Under the pieces are notes generated by a model, which saw only the letters and a list, made by a program, of their open reading frames with translations, was not told where the DNA came from and ran no database searches. A program made the position numbers and the translations under genes. A DNA stretch of 45,457 nucleotides from Alphaproteobacteria bacterium (GTDB lineage: Bacteria; Pseudomonadota; Alphaproteobacteria; Bin95), in contig JAJECF010000034.1 in assembly GCA_022822125.1 (NCBI GenBank), forward strand, positions 1 through 45,457, read 5' to 3'. Shown here piece by piece: positions 34,605 to 43,908 of this stretch; within the stretch, counting starts at the first letter, position 1, and every line of letters begins with the position of its first letter.

Positions 34605-35462
34605 TCAATGCCCGAACATGGCGAGGAACGTTTCGGCATTGCGGTGATTCACCCGCTCCATCACCTCGTCGGAATAGCCCAGCCCGCGCCAGTCGGCGAT
34701 CAGCCGTTCGTAGCTCAGCAGCGGGTAGTCCGCGCCGAACATGACCCGGTCCTTGAGGCGCCGGGGAATCTCGTATTTCAGGTCCTCGGAGAAATACCGG
34801 GGCGACCAGCCGTGCAGCTCGTACCAGACATTGGCCTTGTGGATAAGGACGGCGATCATTTCCGTCTGCCAGGGCCAGGCCGGACGGCCGGCAAGGATTT
34901 TCAGGTCCGGATACCGGGCCGCGACATTGTCCAGATGGCGCGGATGGCAGTGGTCGAGCAGGATCCCGTTGCCGCCGGGAAAGCCGGAGCCCAGACCGGT
35001 CGTGCCGACGAAGACGAGCGCCGGGACATTGGCTTCGATGCACAGGCCGTAGAAGGGGTCGTAAGCGGGGTCGCTGGCCGGCACGCCGCCCGAGCCCGAG
35101 ACCGCCAGCCCCACGAAACCGTTGCCGTCGGCGATGCAGCGCTCGAACTCGCGCCGCGCTTCCGGTCCGCTCTCGGGCTGAAAATGGAACCAGTTGCCGA
35201 GAACCGCGTCCGGAAACCGGCGCTGGGTGTCGAAGGCATAGTCGTGCAGCTCGCGGGCCGCTGCGGCGGGGATGAACTTGGTGAAGCCGAAATCGAGGAT
35301 GACGCGGACCCCGGCCCGCCGGAAATCGTCGGCCATTTCCTCCTCTGTCGCGTAGCCGGGCTCGGAGCGCCAGGTATGCCCCTGTTTCGCCAGTTCGGCC
35401 TCGGTCTGCAGGACATAGCCGCGCCGCGTCTTCCAGTGGGAATGCATGTCGATGTAGCGCAT
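34605..35462 (-). CDS. Amidohydrolase family 2 protein (decarboxylase/hydrolase-like)
   Basis: A 285-residue TIM-barrel metalloenzyme of the amidohydrolase-2 group (ACMSD-like). It has the HxH metal pair His7/His9 (DMHSHW), a central HCHPRHLDN, and the C-terminal MFGADYPLLSYE carrying the conserved Asp. The family includes aromatic-acid decarboxylases, 4-oxalomesaconate hydratases and lactonases. ATG 35462 begins at the expected N-terminus; longer upstream frames lie within the synthetase gene and were discarded. Neighbouring acyl-CoA synthetases suggest the substrate or product is a carboxylic acid. Confidence 0.88.
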   Translation of the reverse strand: MRYIDMHSHWKTRRGYVLQTEAELAKQGHTWRSEPGYATEEEMADDFRRAGVRVILDFGFTKFIPAAAARELHDYAFDTQRRFPDAVLGNWFHFQPESGPEARREFERCIADGNGFVGLAVSGSGGVPASDPAYDPFYGLCIEANVPALVFVGTTGLGSGFPGGNGILLDHCHPRHLDNVAARYPDLKILAGRPAWPWQTEMIAVLIHKANVWYELHGWSPRYFSEDLKYEIPRRLKDRVMFGADYPLLSYERLIADWRGLGYSDEVMERVNHRNAETFLAMFGH

Positions 35463-35500
35463 TTCGATGTCCTCGCTCCGGGATGGCCTCGGCCGCGGCT

Positions 35501-37144
35501 TCAGCGTTCGCCGTCCGCCAGGCGGCGGCGGGCCATGTCCGCAAGCGGCCGCTTCTGCACCTTGCCGGTCGGCGTTCTCGGGAGATCCTCGTAGAGCTGC
35601 AGAAACTCCGGCAGCTTGTAGGTCGCTATCCGGCCTCTCAGGAATTCGGTCAACGCCTCGAATGTGACCGTCTCCCCGGTCCGCGGGACGATGCAGGCGC
35701 AGACGCGCTCCCCCAGGCGGGGGTCGGGAACCCCGACGATCGCGGCGTCGAGGATCCCCGGATGCTGGTAGAGCGCTTCCTCGATCTCGCGGGGATAGAT
35801 GTTCGCGCCTCCCCGTATGAGCATTTCCTTCGTGCGCCCGACGATCTGCAGATTGCCCCTGGCGTCGAAGCAACCCTGGTCTCCGGTGCGGAACCAGCCG
35901 TCGGCGGTGAAGCTTTCGCGGTTGGCCGCCGGATTGTTGTAGTAGCCGATCGTGACGGACGGGCCCGCGGTCAGGATCTCTCCGACGGCGCCGGCCGGAA
36001 CGTCCGAACCCTCCTCGTCCACCACCCGGATTTCCATCTCCGGCACCGGCCGGCCGACGGTGCCGCAAACCTCTGCCGGATCGTCGGTCAACAGGGTGTG
36101 CGCCTGCGTGCCGCATTCGAGCATGCCGTACATTTCGAGCAGGTGTCCGGGCATGCGGGCCTGCACTTCCCAGATGACCTCGATCGGGCAGGAGGCGCCG
36201 CCCGTCATGATTACCTGCAGGCTGGCGAGATCGTAACGCCCGAATTCCGGCGCATTGAGCATTGCCACGAGATGGGCGGGCGCGCAGCAGAAATGCGTTA
36301 CCCGTTCGCCGGCGATCAGCGCCAGCGCGTCCCCGGCCCTGAAAATATCCTGGAGGATGACGCGGCAGCCGGCGTCGATCGCCTGCAGGACATTGAACAA
36401 TCCCCAATTCAGGCCCACCGGGAGAAAAACCAGCAGCACGCTGTCGGCGTCGATGCCCTGGCCTCGGTTCAGGAACTTCAGGGCGCAGTTGGTCGTGTTG
36501 TGGGTGTGGAGCACCGCCTTCGGATTACCGGTGGTGCCGGAGGTAAAGGCGGTCCGCGCCAGCGCGTCGGCGCCGGGCCGGCGTGGGCGCAGGGCGGCCG
36601 GTGGCAGTTCCGGGTCGTCGTCGGCGTCGAGGAAGGCGCGAAGATCGAAATACCCTTCTGGCACATCGTCGCCCACCACCATGACGTGCTTCAGATGCGG
36701 AAGCCCCCGGCGCAGCAGTTCGATCATGGGAAGATAGTCGAAGCCGCGGTGGCGGTCCGGAACGACCAGCGCCGACGCTTCGGTAAAGCCCAGGACGAAC
36801 TCGACCTCGCGGCTGCGGAAGTCGCTGTGATACTGGCAGAACGGTATGCCCGCGAGCATCGCGGCATTGACGGCGACGGCGAATTCGCTCCAGTTGGGAA
36901 GCTGGACCGCGACCACGTCGTCGGAGGTCAGCCCCATCGCCGCGAACCGCGCCGCCAGCCGCTCCACCCGGCGAAGATAGGTTCGGTAGTCGAGCCTGCC
37001 GCGCCTGTCCTGCAGCGCCAGCCTGTCGGGCGCGCTGCGGGCCGCGGCTTCCAGCCAGTCATTGCTGGTCGTCTCGCTCCAATATCCGGCTTCGCGGTAC
37101 TGCGCCATGCGCGGCGCGGAAACACGGGTTTCGTCCACGCGCAT
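35501..37144 (-). CDS. AMP-dependent acyl-CoA synthetase/ligase (ANL superfamily), copy A
   Basis: A 547-residue ANL enzyme that adenylates a carboxylic acid and transfers it to CoA. The phosphate loop is TAFTSGTTGNPKAVLHTH, the adenine region MYGMLECGTQ, then DGWFRTGDQG and GRTKEMLIRGGANIYPREIE at the domain hinge, and the catalytic Lys in TPTGKVQKR near the C-terminus. It is a full-length paralogue of the following gene, with which it shares most motifs. ATG 37144 is preferred: an ATG further upstream would add an Arg/Ser-rich stretch overlapping the neighbour. The acid substrate is not evident. Confidence 0.92.
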   Translation of the reverse strand: MRVDETRVSAPRMAQYREAGYWSETTSNDWLEAAARSAPDRLALQDRRGRLDYRTYLRRVERLAARFAAMGLTSDDVVAVQLPNWSEFAVAVNAAMLAGIPFCQYHSDFRSREVEFVLGFTEASALVVPDRHRGFDYLPMIELLRRGLPHLKHVMVVGDDVPEGYFDLRAFLDADDDPELPPAALRPRRPGADALARTAFTSGTTGNPKAVLHTHNTTNCALKFLNRGQGIDADSVLLVFLPVGLNWGLFNVLQAIDAGCRVILQDIFRAGDALALIAGERVTHFCCAPAHLVAMLNAPEFGRYDLASLQVIMTGGASCPIEVIWEVQARMPGHLLEMYGMLECGTQAHTLLTDDPAEVCGTVGRPVPEMEIRVVDEEGSDVPAGAVGEILTAGPSVTIGYYNNPAANRESFTADGWFRTGDQGCFDARGNLQIVGRTKEMLIRGGANIYPREIEEALYQHPGILDAAIVGVPDPRLGERVCACIVPRTGETVTFEALTEFLRGRIATYKLPEFLQLYEDLPRTPTGKVQKRPLADMARRRLADGER

Positions 37145-37151
37145 CGGTCTC

Positions 37152-38798
37152 TCACCCCGCTCCGCCGGCCGCGGCCTGCGTCGCGCGCCTCCCGGCGACT
37201 TCGGCGGCGAGCCGGTGGCGCTGCAGCTTGCCGGTCGGCGTGAACGGCAGCGCTTCGAAAATCTCGAGGGTTTCGGGCAGCTTGTAGGTCGCGACCTTGC
37301 CGTCGAGCAGCGCATTCATGTCGTCCAGCGTCACGGCCTGTCCCCGTCGCGGCACGACGCACAGGCAGTTTCGTTCGCCGAGCCTGGGATCGGGCACGCC
37401 GATTATCGCGGCATGCAGGACCTTGGGACTGGCATAGAGGATCTCCTCGATCTCGCGGGGATGGAATTTCTTGCCGCCGCGGTTGACGAGCTCCTTGCTG
37501 CGGCCCGAGATGACGAGATTGCCGTTGCCGTCCACGTAACCGATATCGCCTGTCCGGAACCATCCGTCGGCGGTGAAGGCGGCCGCATTGGCGGCCGGGT
37601 TGTTGTGGTAGCCGAGATGGATGGACGGTCCGCGCCCGGCAATCTCGCCCGTTTCGCCGGGAGCCGCATCCCGGCCGGCATCGTCGAGGATACGCAGGCC
37701 GAGGCCGGTCGCCAGCCGGCCGACGGTGCCGCTCACGGCCTCCGGATCGTCGTCCGGCCGCGTGTAGCTGTGGAAGCCGGACTCCAGCATGCCGTATAGC
37801 TCGATGAAGTCGCCGGGCATCCGGGCCCGGAATTCCCGGATCGTCTCCACCGGGCAGGAGGCCCCGCCGCTCACCACCTGCTTCAGGGAGGAAAGGTCGG
37901 TGCGGTCCAGTTCCGGCGCATTGAGCAGTTCGATGATCGCGGCCGGGGCGGTGGGAATGTTCGTCACTCCCTCCGATTCGATCAGCGCCAGCGCCCCGGC
38001 CGCCGAAAACCGGTCCAGCAGCACGGCGCGGGCGCCGGCGATCAGGGTCTGCAACAGGGCGAGATAACCCCAATTCAGGCCGAGCGGCAGGTAGAGCAGC
38101 AGCACGTCCTCCGCGCCGACCCCGAGGTCGAGATTCTGAATGCGCGCCGCCGACAGTGTCGTCTCATGGCTGTGGATCACCGCCTTCGGATTGCCGGTGG
38201 TGCCGGAGGTAAAGGCCATCCGGAAAACCTCGTCGGGCTCCATCGCCACCGGAAGGAGGCCTGTGGCCGGCGCGCGTCCGGCGATGGCGTCCGCAAGCGG
38301 GACCATGTCGTCTCCGGCCGCCGGGTCGGTGCAGGCGACAAGGCGGAGCAGCGGGAGCGAGGGACGCAGTCCGCGGATCATCCGCGCATGGTCGAAGCCG
38401 CGAAAGCGCCCCGGGCAGACGAAGGCGGCGCTTTGCGAGAATTCGAGTATGAAGGCGAGCTCGCGTTCGCGGAAATCGGCGCTCACCTGGACCGCGACGG
38501 CGCCGAGGCGTTCGATGGCGAAGAACGCGCAGGCGAAGTCGATCCGGTTCGGAAGCTGGACGGTGACGACATCTCCGCGCGCGATCCCGTGGGCCTGGAG
38601 AATTGCCGCCACCGCGTCGATGCGGTCGGCCAGTTCCCGGTATGTGACGCGCTGGCGCCCGTCGCACAGCGCCTCGCGCTCCGGATGCAGGTCTGCGCGC
38701 CGCGCCAGGATGTCGTGGAAGGTTTCGCCCCGCCAGAACCCGGCGTCGCGGTAGGTGCGGACCATCTCCGCGGTAAGGCGCGTTTCGAAGGCGGCCAT
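37152..38798 (-). CDS. AMP-dependent acyl-CoA synthetase/ligase (ANL superfamily), copy B
   Basis: A 548-residue ANL enzyme. Motifs: MAFTSGTTGNPKAVIHSH, LYGMLESGFHSY, DGWFRTGDIGYVDG, GRSKELVNRGGKKFHPREIE and FTPTGKLQRH with the catalytic Lys. It resembles copy A throughout, so the pair arose by duplication but has diverged. ATG 38798 follows GGAG by about five bases; an ATG at 39080 would add about 94 low-complexity residues and overlap the divergent gene's signal peptide. First gene of the minus-strand cluster, divergent from the Liv-type importer, with 193 bp between the two starts. Confidence 0.92.
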   Translation of the reverse strand: MAAFETRLTAEMVRTYRDAGFWRGETFHDILARRADLHPEREALCDGRQRVTYRELADRIDAVAAILQAHGIARGDVVTVQLPNRIDFACAFFAIERLGAVAVQVSADFRERELAFILEFSQSAAFVCPGRFRGFDHARMIRGLRPSLPLLRLVACTDPAAGDDMVPLADAIAGRAPATGLLPVAMEPDEVFRMAFTSGTTGNPKAVIHSHETTLSAARIQNLDLGVGAEDVLLLYLPLGLNWGYLALLQTLIAGARAVLLDRFSAAGALALIESEGVTNIPTAPAAIIELLNAPELDRTDLSSLKQVVSGGASCPVETIREFRARMPGDFIELYGMLESGFHSYTRPDDDPEAVSGTVGRLATGLGLRILDDAGRDAAPGETGEIAGRGPSIHLGYHNNPAANAAAFTADGWFRTGDIGYVDGNGNLVISGRSKELVNRGGKKFHPREIEEILYASPKVLHAAIIGVPDPRLGERNCLCVVPRRGQAVTLDDMNALLDGKVATYKLPETLEIFEALPFTPTGKLQRHRLAAEVAGRRATQAAAGGAG

Positions 38799-38991
38799 CT
38801 GCACTCCGGCGCGGTTCCTTCGTTCGGCGGCCAGCTTGGACGAACTGCCACCGGCCGACAAGGCGGCCGGCCGCCGTTTGCGCCCGGAACAGGGCGGTTG
38901 CTTTTGTCTCGCGCCCCGCACAACAATAAGGCGGCCGGATGGCCTTGGCGCCGCATGCCGGGGAAACGGGCGTATGCAACGGGAGAGGACT

Positions 38992-40212
38992 ATGGACCGC
39001 AGGACGCTTTTGAGAATTTCGACGGTGCTCGCATTGGCGGCAGGCCTGGGCGGCGCGGCGCAGGCTGCCGACCCGGTCAAGATCGGCTATGTCGGCGGTA
39101 TCTCCGGCGCCTGCGGGGGGCTTACCCATTCGGCTGTCAAGGCGATGAAGATCGCACTGGAGGAAATCAATGCGGCCGGCGGCGCGGCAGGCCGCCAGAT
39201 CGAGGTCGTCTGGCGCGATTCCAAGACCAAGCCCGACGAGGGCGCCAAGCAGGCGCGCGACCTCGTTCTTACCGAAAAGGTCGATCTCCTGACCGGGGTG
39301 TGCTCAAGCTCGGTGTTCATGGCGATCAACCCGATTTCGCAGCAATACGGCGTCCCGCTCGTCAGCGCGATCAGCGGCACCCACAAGGCGACCGTCGATT
39401 TCGGGCATCCGTTCGTCTTCCAGACCCAGCCGCACACCCTCATGGAAGGCAAGGCGCTCGCGGAGTATGCGGCGCGCCAGGACTGGAACAACATCGTCAC
39501 CATGGGCCTCGACTACGAATGGGGCCGGACCACGGTCAAGGTCTTTACCGAGGAACTCGCGAAGCTGAAGCCCGAGGTGAAGATCTCGAAGCAGCTCTGG
39601 CCGCGTATCGGCGAGACCAACCTGACCTCCTACATCACCGCGGCGCTGTCGGAAGAGCCGGACGCGATCATGGGAGTCCTGTTCGGAAGCGGCACCAACA
39701 GCCTGATCAAGCAGGGCAGGTCCTACGGCCTGCTCGAACGGACCGAACTGCTCACGTTCCTCAGCACCGAAAGCTACATGTCTCTCGGCAAGGATATTCC
39801 GGACGGCGTGCATGGCTGGGCGCGCGGGCCGTTCTATGCGCTGGATTCCGACAAGGCGAAGGCCTTCATCGAAAAGTACCGCAACGCCCATGATGGCGAG
39901 TATCCGAACGACTGGGGCATGCTGGGCTACGATGCGATGTACATCATCGCCCGCGGCATCGACGCGGCCGGCGGGGCCGATCCGGAGAAATTCCGCCAGG
40001 CGCTCGGCTCCATGACCTTCGACACCATGCGCGGGCCGCTGAAGATGCGGATGATCGACAACACCTTCAACGCGCCGAGCTATCTGGGCGTGACGAAGAT
40101 GACCGACGCCTACCCGTTCCCGACCATGTCCGACGTGAACGTGATCCCCGGCGACGTCACCCTGCCGTCGGAGGAGACGGTCAAGGCGCTCCGGGCAGCC
40201 GCCGCCAAATAA
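38992..40212 (+). CDS. Liv-type ABC transporter substrate-binding protein
   Basis: A 406-residue periplasmic binding protein of the leucine/branched-chain family (Peripla_BP_6). The signal peptide is about 1-25 (MDRRTLLRISTVLALAAGLG, cut after AAQA). ADPVKIGYVGGISGACGG and the following ALEEINAAGGAAGRQIEVVW block are typical. Such receptors bind branched-chain amino acids, but many alphaproteobacterial members bind aromatic or dicarboxylic acids. GGGAGAGGAC precedes ATG 38992. It is the first gene of a complete five-gene importer. Confidence 0.94.
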   Translation: MDRRTLLRISTVLALAAGLGGAAQAADPVKIGYVGGISGACGGLTHSAVKAMKIALEEINAAGGAAGRQIEVVWRDSKTKPDEGAKQARDLVLTEKVDLLTGVCSSSVFMAINPISQQYGVPLVSAISGTHKATVDFGHPFVFQTQPHTLMEGKALAEYAARQDWNNIVTMGLDYEWGRTTVKVFTEELAKLKPEVKISKQLWPRIGETNLTSYITAALSEEPDAIMGVLFGSGTNSLIKQGRSYGLLERTELLTFLSTESYMSLGKDIPDGVHGWARGPFYALDSDKAKAFIEKYRNAHDGEYPNDWGMLGYDAMYIIARGIDAAGGADPEKFRQALGSMTFDTMRGPLKMRMIDNTFNAPSYLGVTKMTDAYPFPTMSDVNVIPGDVTLPSEETVKALRAAAAK

Positions 40213-40301
40213 GACGGGCACGCGGTCGCCGACCGCTCTTCGGGAGTCCTCCGCCGGGACGATGAGGCGGGGACTCCCCGCGCCGCCACGGAAATCAAGC
40301 G

Positions 40302-41165
40302 ATGCTGTTCGTGCAAGTCATGCAAGGCGTCATGGAGGGGATATTCCTCTTCCTGATCGCATCCGGCCTGACCCTGATTTTCGGCGTGTCGCGGATCGTC
40401 AATTTCGCCCATGGCTCGTTCTACATGGTCGGCGCGTTTCTGACCTACCAGATATATCCGTGGATCGCCGAGGGCACGGCCCTCGGCTTTTTCGTGACGA
40501 TCCTGATCTGCGGTTTGCTGGTAGCCGCGCTCGGCCTGCTGTTCGAGGTGTTCCTGCTGCGCCGCGTCTATCACGCCGAGGAACTGATGCAGCTGGTGCT
40601 GACCCTGGCTGCGGTGCTGATAATCCGCGATGTCACCAAATTCCTCTGGGGCCTCGATGACGTGACGGTCTCGCTGCCGGACGCATTGTCCGGCGCGGCG
40701 GTGATCGGCGGCACCTATCTGCCGACCTATCAGCTGGTCATGGTGGGTGTCGGCGTGGTGGTGCTGGCGGCGGTCTGGGGCTTCCTCAAATTCACCCATG
40801 CCGGGATCATCCTGCGGGCCGCCACCGACGACCGGGGCATGGTTGCGCTGCTCGGCACCAACCAGGCCCACGTCTTTTCCTCGGTATTCGCCATCGGCTG
40901 CTTCCTGGCCGGGATTGCCGGCGGTTTCGCCGCCGCCTTCGAAAGCATCAACTACCTGCTGGATACGCGGGTTATCGTGCTGGCTTTCATCGTGGTCGTG
41001 ATCGGCGGCCTCGGCAACTTCTACGGCGCGCTCTACGCATCGCTTGCGGTCGGCATTCTGAAGGCGCTCGGCCTCTTGTTCGCGCCGCGGCTGTCGATGG
41101 TAATCATATTCCTGCTCATGGCCGTGGTGCTGCTCATCCGGTCCCTGCGCCGGACGACGGAGTAA
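40302..41165 (+). CDS. Branched-chain amino acid-type ABC permease (LivH)
   Basis: A 287-residue LivH-type permease with about eight hydrophobic segments. Conserved: GLTLIFGVSRIVNFAHGSFYM near residues 28-48, and the EAA-like region ILRAATDDRGMVALLGTN (about 169-186), followed by VIGGLGNFYGALYASLAVGI. Two bases separate it from the LivM gene. A hydrophobic N-terminus begins at the first ATG (40302), with only a weak ribosome binding site. Confidence 0.94.
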   Translation: MLFVQVMQGVMEGIFLFLIASGLTLIFGVSRIVNFAHGSFYMVGAFLTYQIYPWIAEGTALGFFVTILICGLLVAALGLLFEVFLLRRVYHAEELMQLVLTLAAVLIIRDVTKFLWGLDDVTVSLPDALSGAAVIGGTYLPTYQLVMVGVGVVVLAAVWGFLKFTHAGIILRAATDDRGMVALLGTNQAHVFSSVFAIGCFLAGIAGGFAAAFESINYLLDTRVIVLAFIVVVIGGLGNFYGALYASLAVGILKALGLLFAPRLSMVIIFLLMAVVLLIRSLRRTTE

Positions 41166-41167
41166 TC

Positions 41168-42154
41168 ATGGCGCAAGGCGACGGGACCCGGGCGGACTCC
41201 GAAACGGCGCTGCAGCGCCGGGACCCCTATGCGATCAACTGGCGCCTGGTCGCGGCCGTGGTCGTGCTGCAGGCCGTCCTGCTGGTGGTTTCGCCGCCCC
41301 TGGTGGTCTTTGCGCTGATCGAGGTGATGATCTTCGCCCTCTACGCCAGCGCGCTCAACCTGCTGCTGAGTTTCAGCGGCATGGTGTCCTTCGGGCATGC
41401 CGTATATTTCGGTCTCGGCGCCTACGGCCTGGCCCTGTCCATTACCCACTTCGATTTCCCGATCGTGCTCGGCATCATCGCCGGTCCTCTGGTCAGCGCC
41501 TTTTTCGGCCTGGTTTACGGCATTATCTGCGTCCAGCTGACCGCCATCTACGCCGCGATGCTCACGCTGGCCTGCGCGGAGGTGACATACGCGGTCGTCT
41601 TTCAATGGTTCGACGTGACCGGCGGCGATTCGGGCATCTCGGGCCATGTCCCGACCATGCTCGGGCTCGCGCCCCACCAGTTCGGCCTTGTGGTCCTGTG
41701 CGTGGTCACGGTGGCGATCCTGATGCTTTGGCGTGTGGTGTATTCGCCGCTTGGCCTCACGATACGGGCCGTCGGCCAGAACCCGGCGCGCGCCGCCGCT
41801 CTCGGGCACGGGCGAAAATCCGTGCAGCTGATCGCCTTCGTCATCTCGGCGTTTTTCTCCGGCGTCGCCGGCACCCTGTTCGGCATTTTCCACGGCAATG
41901 TGTTTCCGGATTATGTCGGCGTCCTGTTCACCGTGGACGGGCTGCTGATGGTGGTGCTCGGCGGCCTCTACAGCTTCGGCGCCGGCATTTACGGGGCCAT
42001 CGTCTACAAGCTCCTCGACAATCTTGCGGCGCACTACTTCCAGTACTGGCAGCTTGTCGTCGGGGTCATCATCGTCATCGTCGTGATTGTTTCCCCGAGC
42101 GGCATCGCCGGCCTGGTCCGGCGCGTCGTCGAGCGGATCGGGCGGCGGCTGTGA
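41168..42154 (+). CDS. Branched-chain amino acid-type ABC permease (LivM)
   Basis: A 328-residue LivM-type permease with about ten hydrophobic segments after a charged 30-residue N-terminal tail. Typical motifs: LLLSFSGMVSFGHAVYFGLGAYG and TIRAVGQNPARAAALGH (EAA loop), then VVLGGLYSFGAGIYGAIVYK. Its TGA overlaps the GTG start of the ATPase gene. Confidence 0.94.
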   Translation: MAQGDGTRADSETALQRRDPYAINWRLVAAVVVLQAVLLVVSPPLVVFALIEVMIFALYASALNLLLSFSGMVSFGHAVYFGLGAYGLALSITHFDFPIVLGIIAGPLVSAFFGLVYGIICVQLTAIYAAMLTLACAEVTYAVVFQWFDVTGGDSGISGHVPTMLGLAPHQFGLVVLCVVTVAILMLWRVVYSPLGLTIRAVGQNPARAAALGHGRKSVQLIAFVISAFFSGVAGTLFGIFHGNVFPDYVGVLFTVDGLLMVVLGGLYSFGAGIYGAIVYKLLDNLAAHYFQYWQLVVGVIIVIVVIVSPSGIAGLVRRVVERIGRRL

Positions 42155-42915
42155 CCGCGGGCGCCATATCGCAGCCTGCCCTCAGGGTGCGCGGCCTGCA
42201 CAAGCAGTTCGGCAGGTTCGTGGCCCTGGACAGCGTCGACCTTACCGTCGATGAAGGAGAGATCCGCGCCATCATCGGTCCGAACGGCGCGGGCAAGACC
42301 ACGCTCATCAATGTGCTCAGCGGGCAGATCGTAGCCGACCGCGGCAGCGTCGAGGTCGCCGGGCGCAGGCTCAGGCGCCAGCATCCGCACCAGGTCGCGA
42401 AGCTCGGCGTCGGCCGCACCTACCAGATATCCAGCACCCTGCGGCGCATGACCGTTTTCGACAACATGCTCTGCGCCCACAATGCCGTGTCGGGCCATTG
42501 GTTCAGCCTGCGGGCCGGCCGGCTGCGGACGATGGAGGATACGGTGCTCGCCGATCTGAAAACCATCGAGCTCGACGGGCTTGCCGACCGGGTCGTCGAC
42601 GATATCTCGCACGGCGACCGCAAGCGGCTGGAGTTCGGCATGGTGCTGGCGACCCGGCCGAAGGTGCTGCTGCTCGACGAGCCGACCGCCGGGATGGGAT
42701 TGCGCGAACGCCATGAGCTGATCGACCTCGTGCTGGCGGTCACGCGCGAGCGGGGGCTGACCCTGGTGTTCGTCGAGCACGATATCGATGTTGTCTTCAA
42801 GGCGGCGGAATCGATCACCGTAATGGCGCTCGGCGGCGTCTTCGCGGAAGGGAGGCCGGACGAGATCGCCGCCAATTCAGCGGTTCAGGACATTTACCTC
42901 GGCGGGAACGGTTGA
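42151..42915 (+). CDS. Branched-chain amino acid-type ABC ATP-binding protein (LivG)
   Basis: A 254-residue ATPase. Walker A GPNGAGKT is at 43-50; the signature is ISHGDRKRLEF, and Walker B LLLDEPTAGM is followed by FVEHDIDVVF. The start is GTG 42151 (GTGA overlap with livM). A longer reading frame extends upstream inside livM but lacks similarity. Confidence 0.93.
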   Translation: MTAGAISQPALRVRGLHKQFGRFVALDSVDLTVDEGEIRAIIGPNGAGKTTLINVLSGQIVADRGSVEVAGRRLRRQHPHQVAKLGVGRTYQISSTLRRMTVFDNMLCAHNAVSGHWFSLRAGRLRTMEDTVLADLKTIELDGLADRVVDDISHGDRKRLEFGMVLATRPKVLLLDEPTAGMGLRERHELIDLVLAVTRERGLTLVFVEHDIDVVFKAAESITVMALGGVFAEGRPDEIAANSAVQDIYLGGNG

Positions 42916-43622
42916 TGCTGGCGCTTGAAGACGTGGTGGCGGCCTACGGGCAAAGCCAGGCGCTTCACGGCATCGACCTCGAGGTCCGGGAAGGCGAAGT
43001 GGTATGCATGGTGGGCCGCAACGGCGCCGGCAAGACCAGCACGATGCGCTGCATCGTTCACGACCTGATTCGGGTTACAGGCGGATCGGTCCGCTTCAAG
43101 GGCGAGGACATCGCCGGCCTCGAGCCGCATCAGGTCGCCCGCAAGGGCATCGGCTATGTGCCGGAAGACCGCCGGGTGTTCGCCAGCCTGACCGTGGCGG
43201 AAAACCTGAAAGTGCCGCGTTCGTATGCCGCAAACGGCGGATACTGGAACGTCGAGCGGGTGACGGAACTGTTCCCGCAACTCGGCCAGTTCCACTCTCG
43301 GCTTGCCGGAAACCTCAGCGGCGGCCAGCAACAGATGCTCAGCATCGCGCGCTCCCTGCTGACCAATCCGCAACTGCTGCTCCTGGACGAGCCGCATGAA
43401 GGCCTGGCGCCGATCGTTGCGCGGGATGTGATCGCTGCGGTCGAGAGGTTGAAGTCGCTGGGCGTATCGATGCTGATTTCCGAGCAGCAGCTGCACCTGG
43501 TGCATGAAACCGCAGACCGGATCTATATCATCGACCGGGGACGCATGGTGTTTTCCGGCACGATGCAGGAGTTCGAGCGCGATCCGGAAATCGCCCGGCG
43601 CTATCTCATGGTCGTGCAGTAG
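42915..43622 (+). CDS. Branched-chain amino acid-type ABC ATP-binding protein (LivF)
   Basis: A 235-residue ATPase with Walker A GRNGAGKT (34-41), YVPEDRRVFASLTVAENL, signature LSGGQQQM and Walker B LLLDEPHEGLAP. The usual LivF has DEPxxGLAP, so the His is a small variation. ATG 42915 overlaps the LivG stop (TGATG); a TTG one codon earlier is less likely. It ends the importer operon; no clear terminator follows. Confidence 0.94.
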   Translation: MLALEDVVAAYGQSQALHGIDLEVREGEVVCMVGRNGAGKTSTMRCIVHDLIRVTGGSVRFKGEDIAGLEPHQVARKGIGYVPEDRRVFASLTVAENLKVPRSYAANGGYWNVERVTELFPQLGQFHSRLAGNLSGGQQQMLSIARSLLTNPQLLLLDEPHEGLAPIVARDVIAAVERLKSLGVSMLISEQQLHLVHETADRIYIIDRGRMVFSGTMQEFERDPEIARRYLMVVQ

Positions 43623-43834
43623 CGCGCGGCTCCCCCGCGTCCTCCGGCCGCAGAGCCCGACGGCGCGGATCGAAACGGCATTGGGGCCAGGCCCGGAACC
43701 GCTCTTGAAACCTGACGAAGCCCCCGACAGGCTGGACCTCGGATCTCCTGTAATACCGACGGTCATTGACCGGAACCCATGACGGCTTCGGCGCCCGGCG
43801 CTCCAACCGGCCCTCCTTCCACAGGCTCTTCCGT

Positions 43835-43908
43835 CATGCCCGGACCCGTTCCGGGCATCCATGCGGCGGCCTCCCCTGAAGCAGATACCCGGAACGGGTC
43901 CGGGCATG
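43835..43908. repeat. Long inverted repeat (REP-like palindromic element)
   Basis: Two perfect 21-bp arms occur at 43835-43855 (CATGCCCGGACCCGTTCCGG then G) and 43888-43908, with 32 bases between. Transcribed, they would form a strong hairpin. Intergenic palindromes built on TGCCCGGA...TCCGGGCA recur in many alphaproteobacterial genomes, so this is probably a dispersed element and may also act as a transcription block after livF. Confidence 0.75.

Noticed and set aside
43760..43772. Palindrome CGGTCATTGACCG as an operator
   Set aside because: Only 13 bases, no promoter or adjacent start codon, and palindromes of this size are expected by chance in GC-rich DNA.
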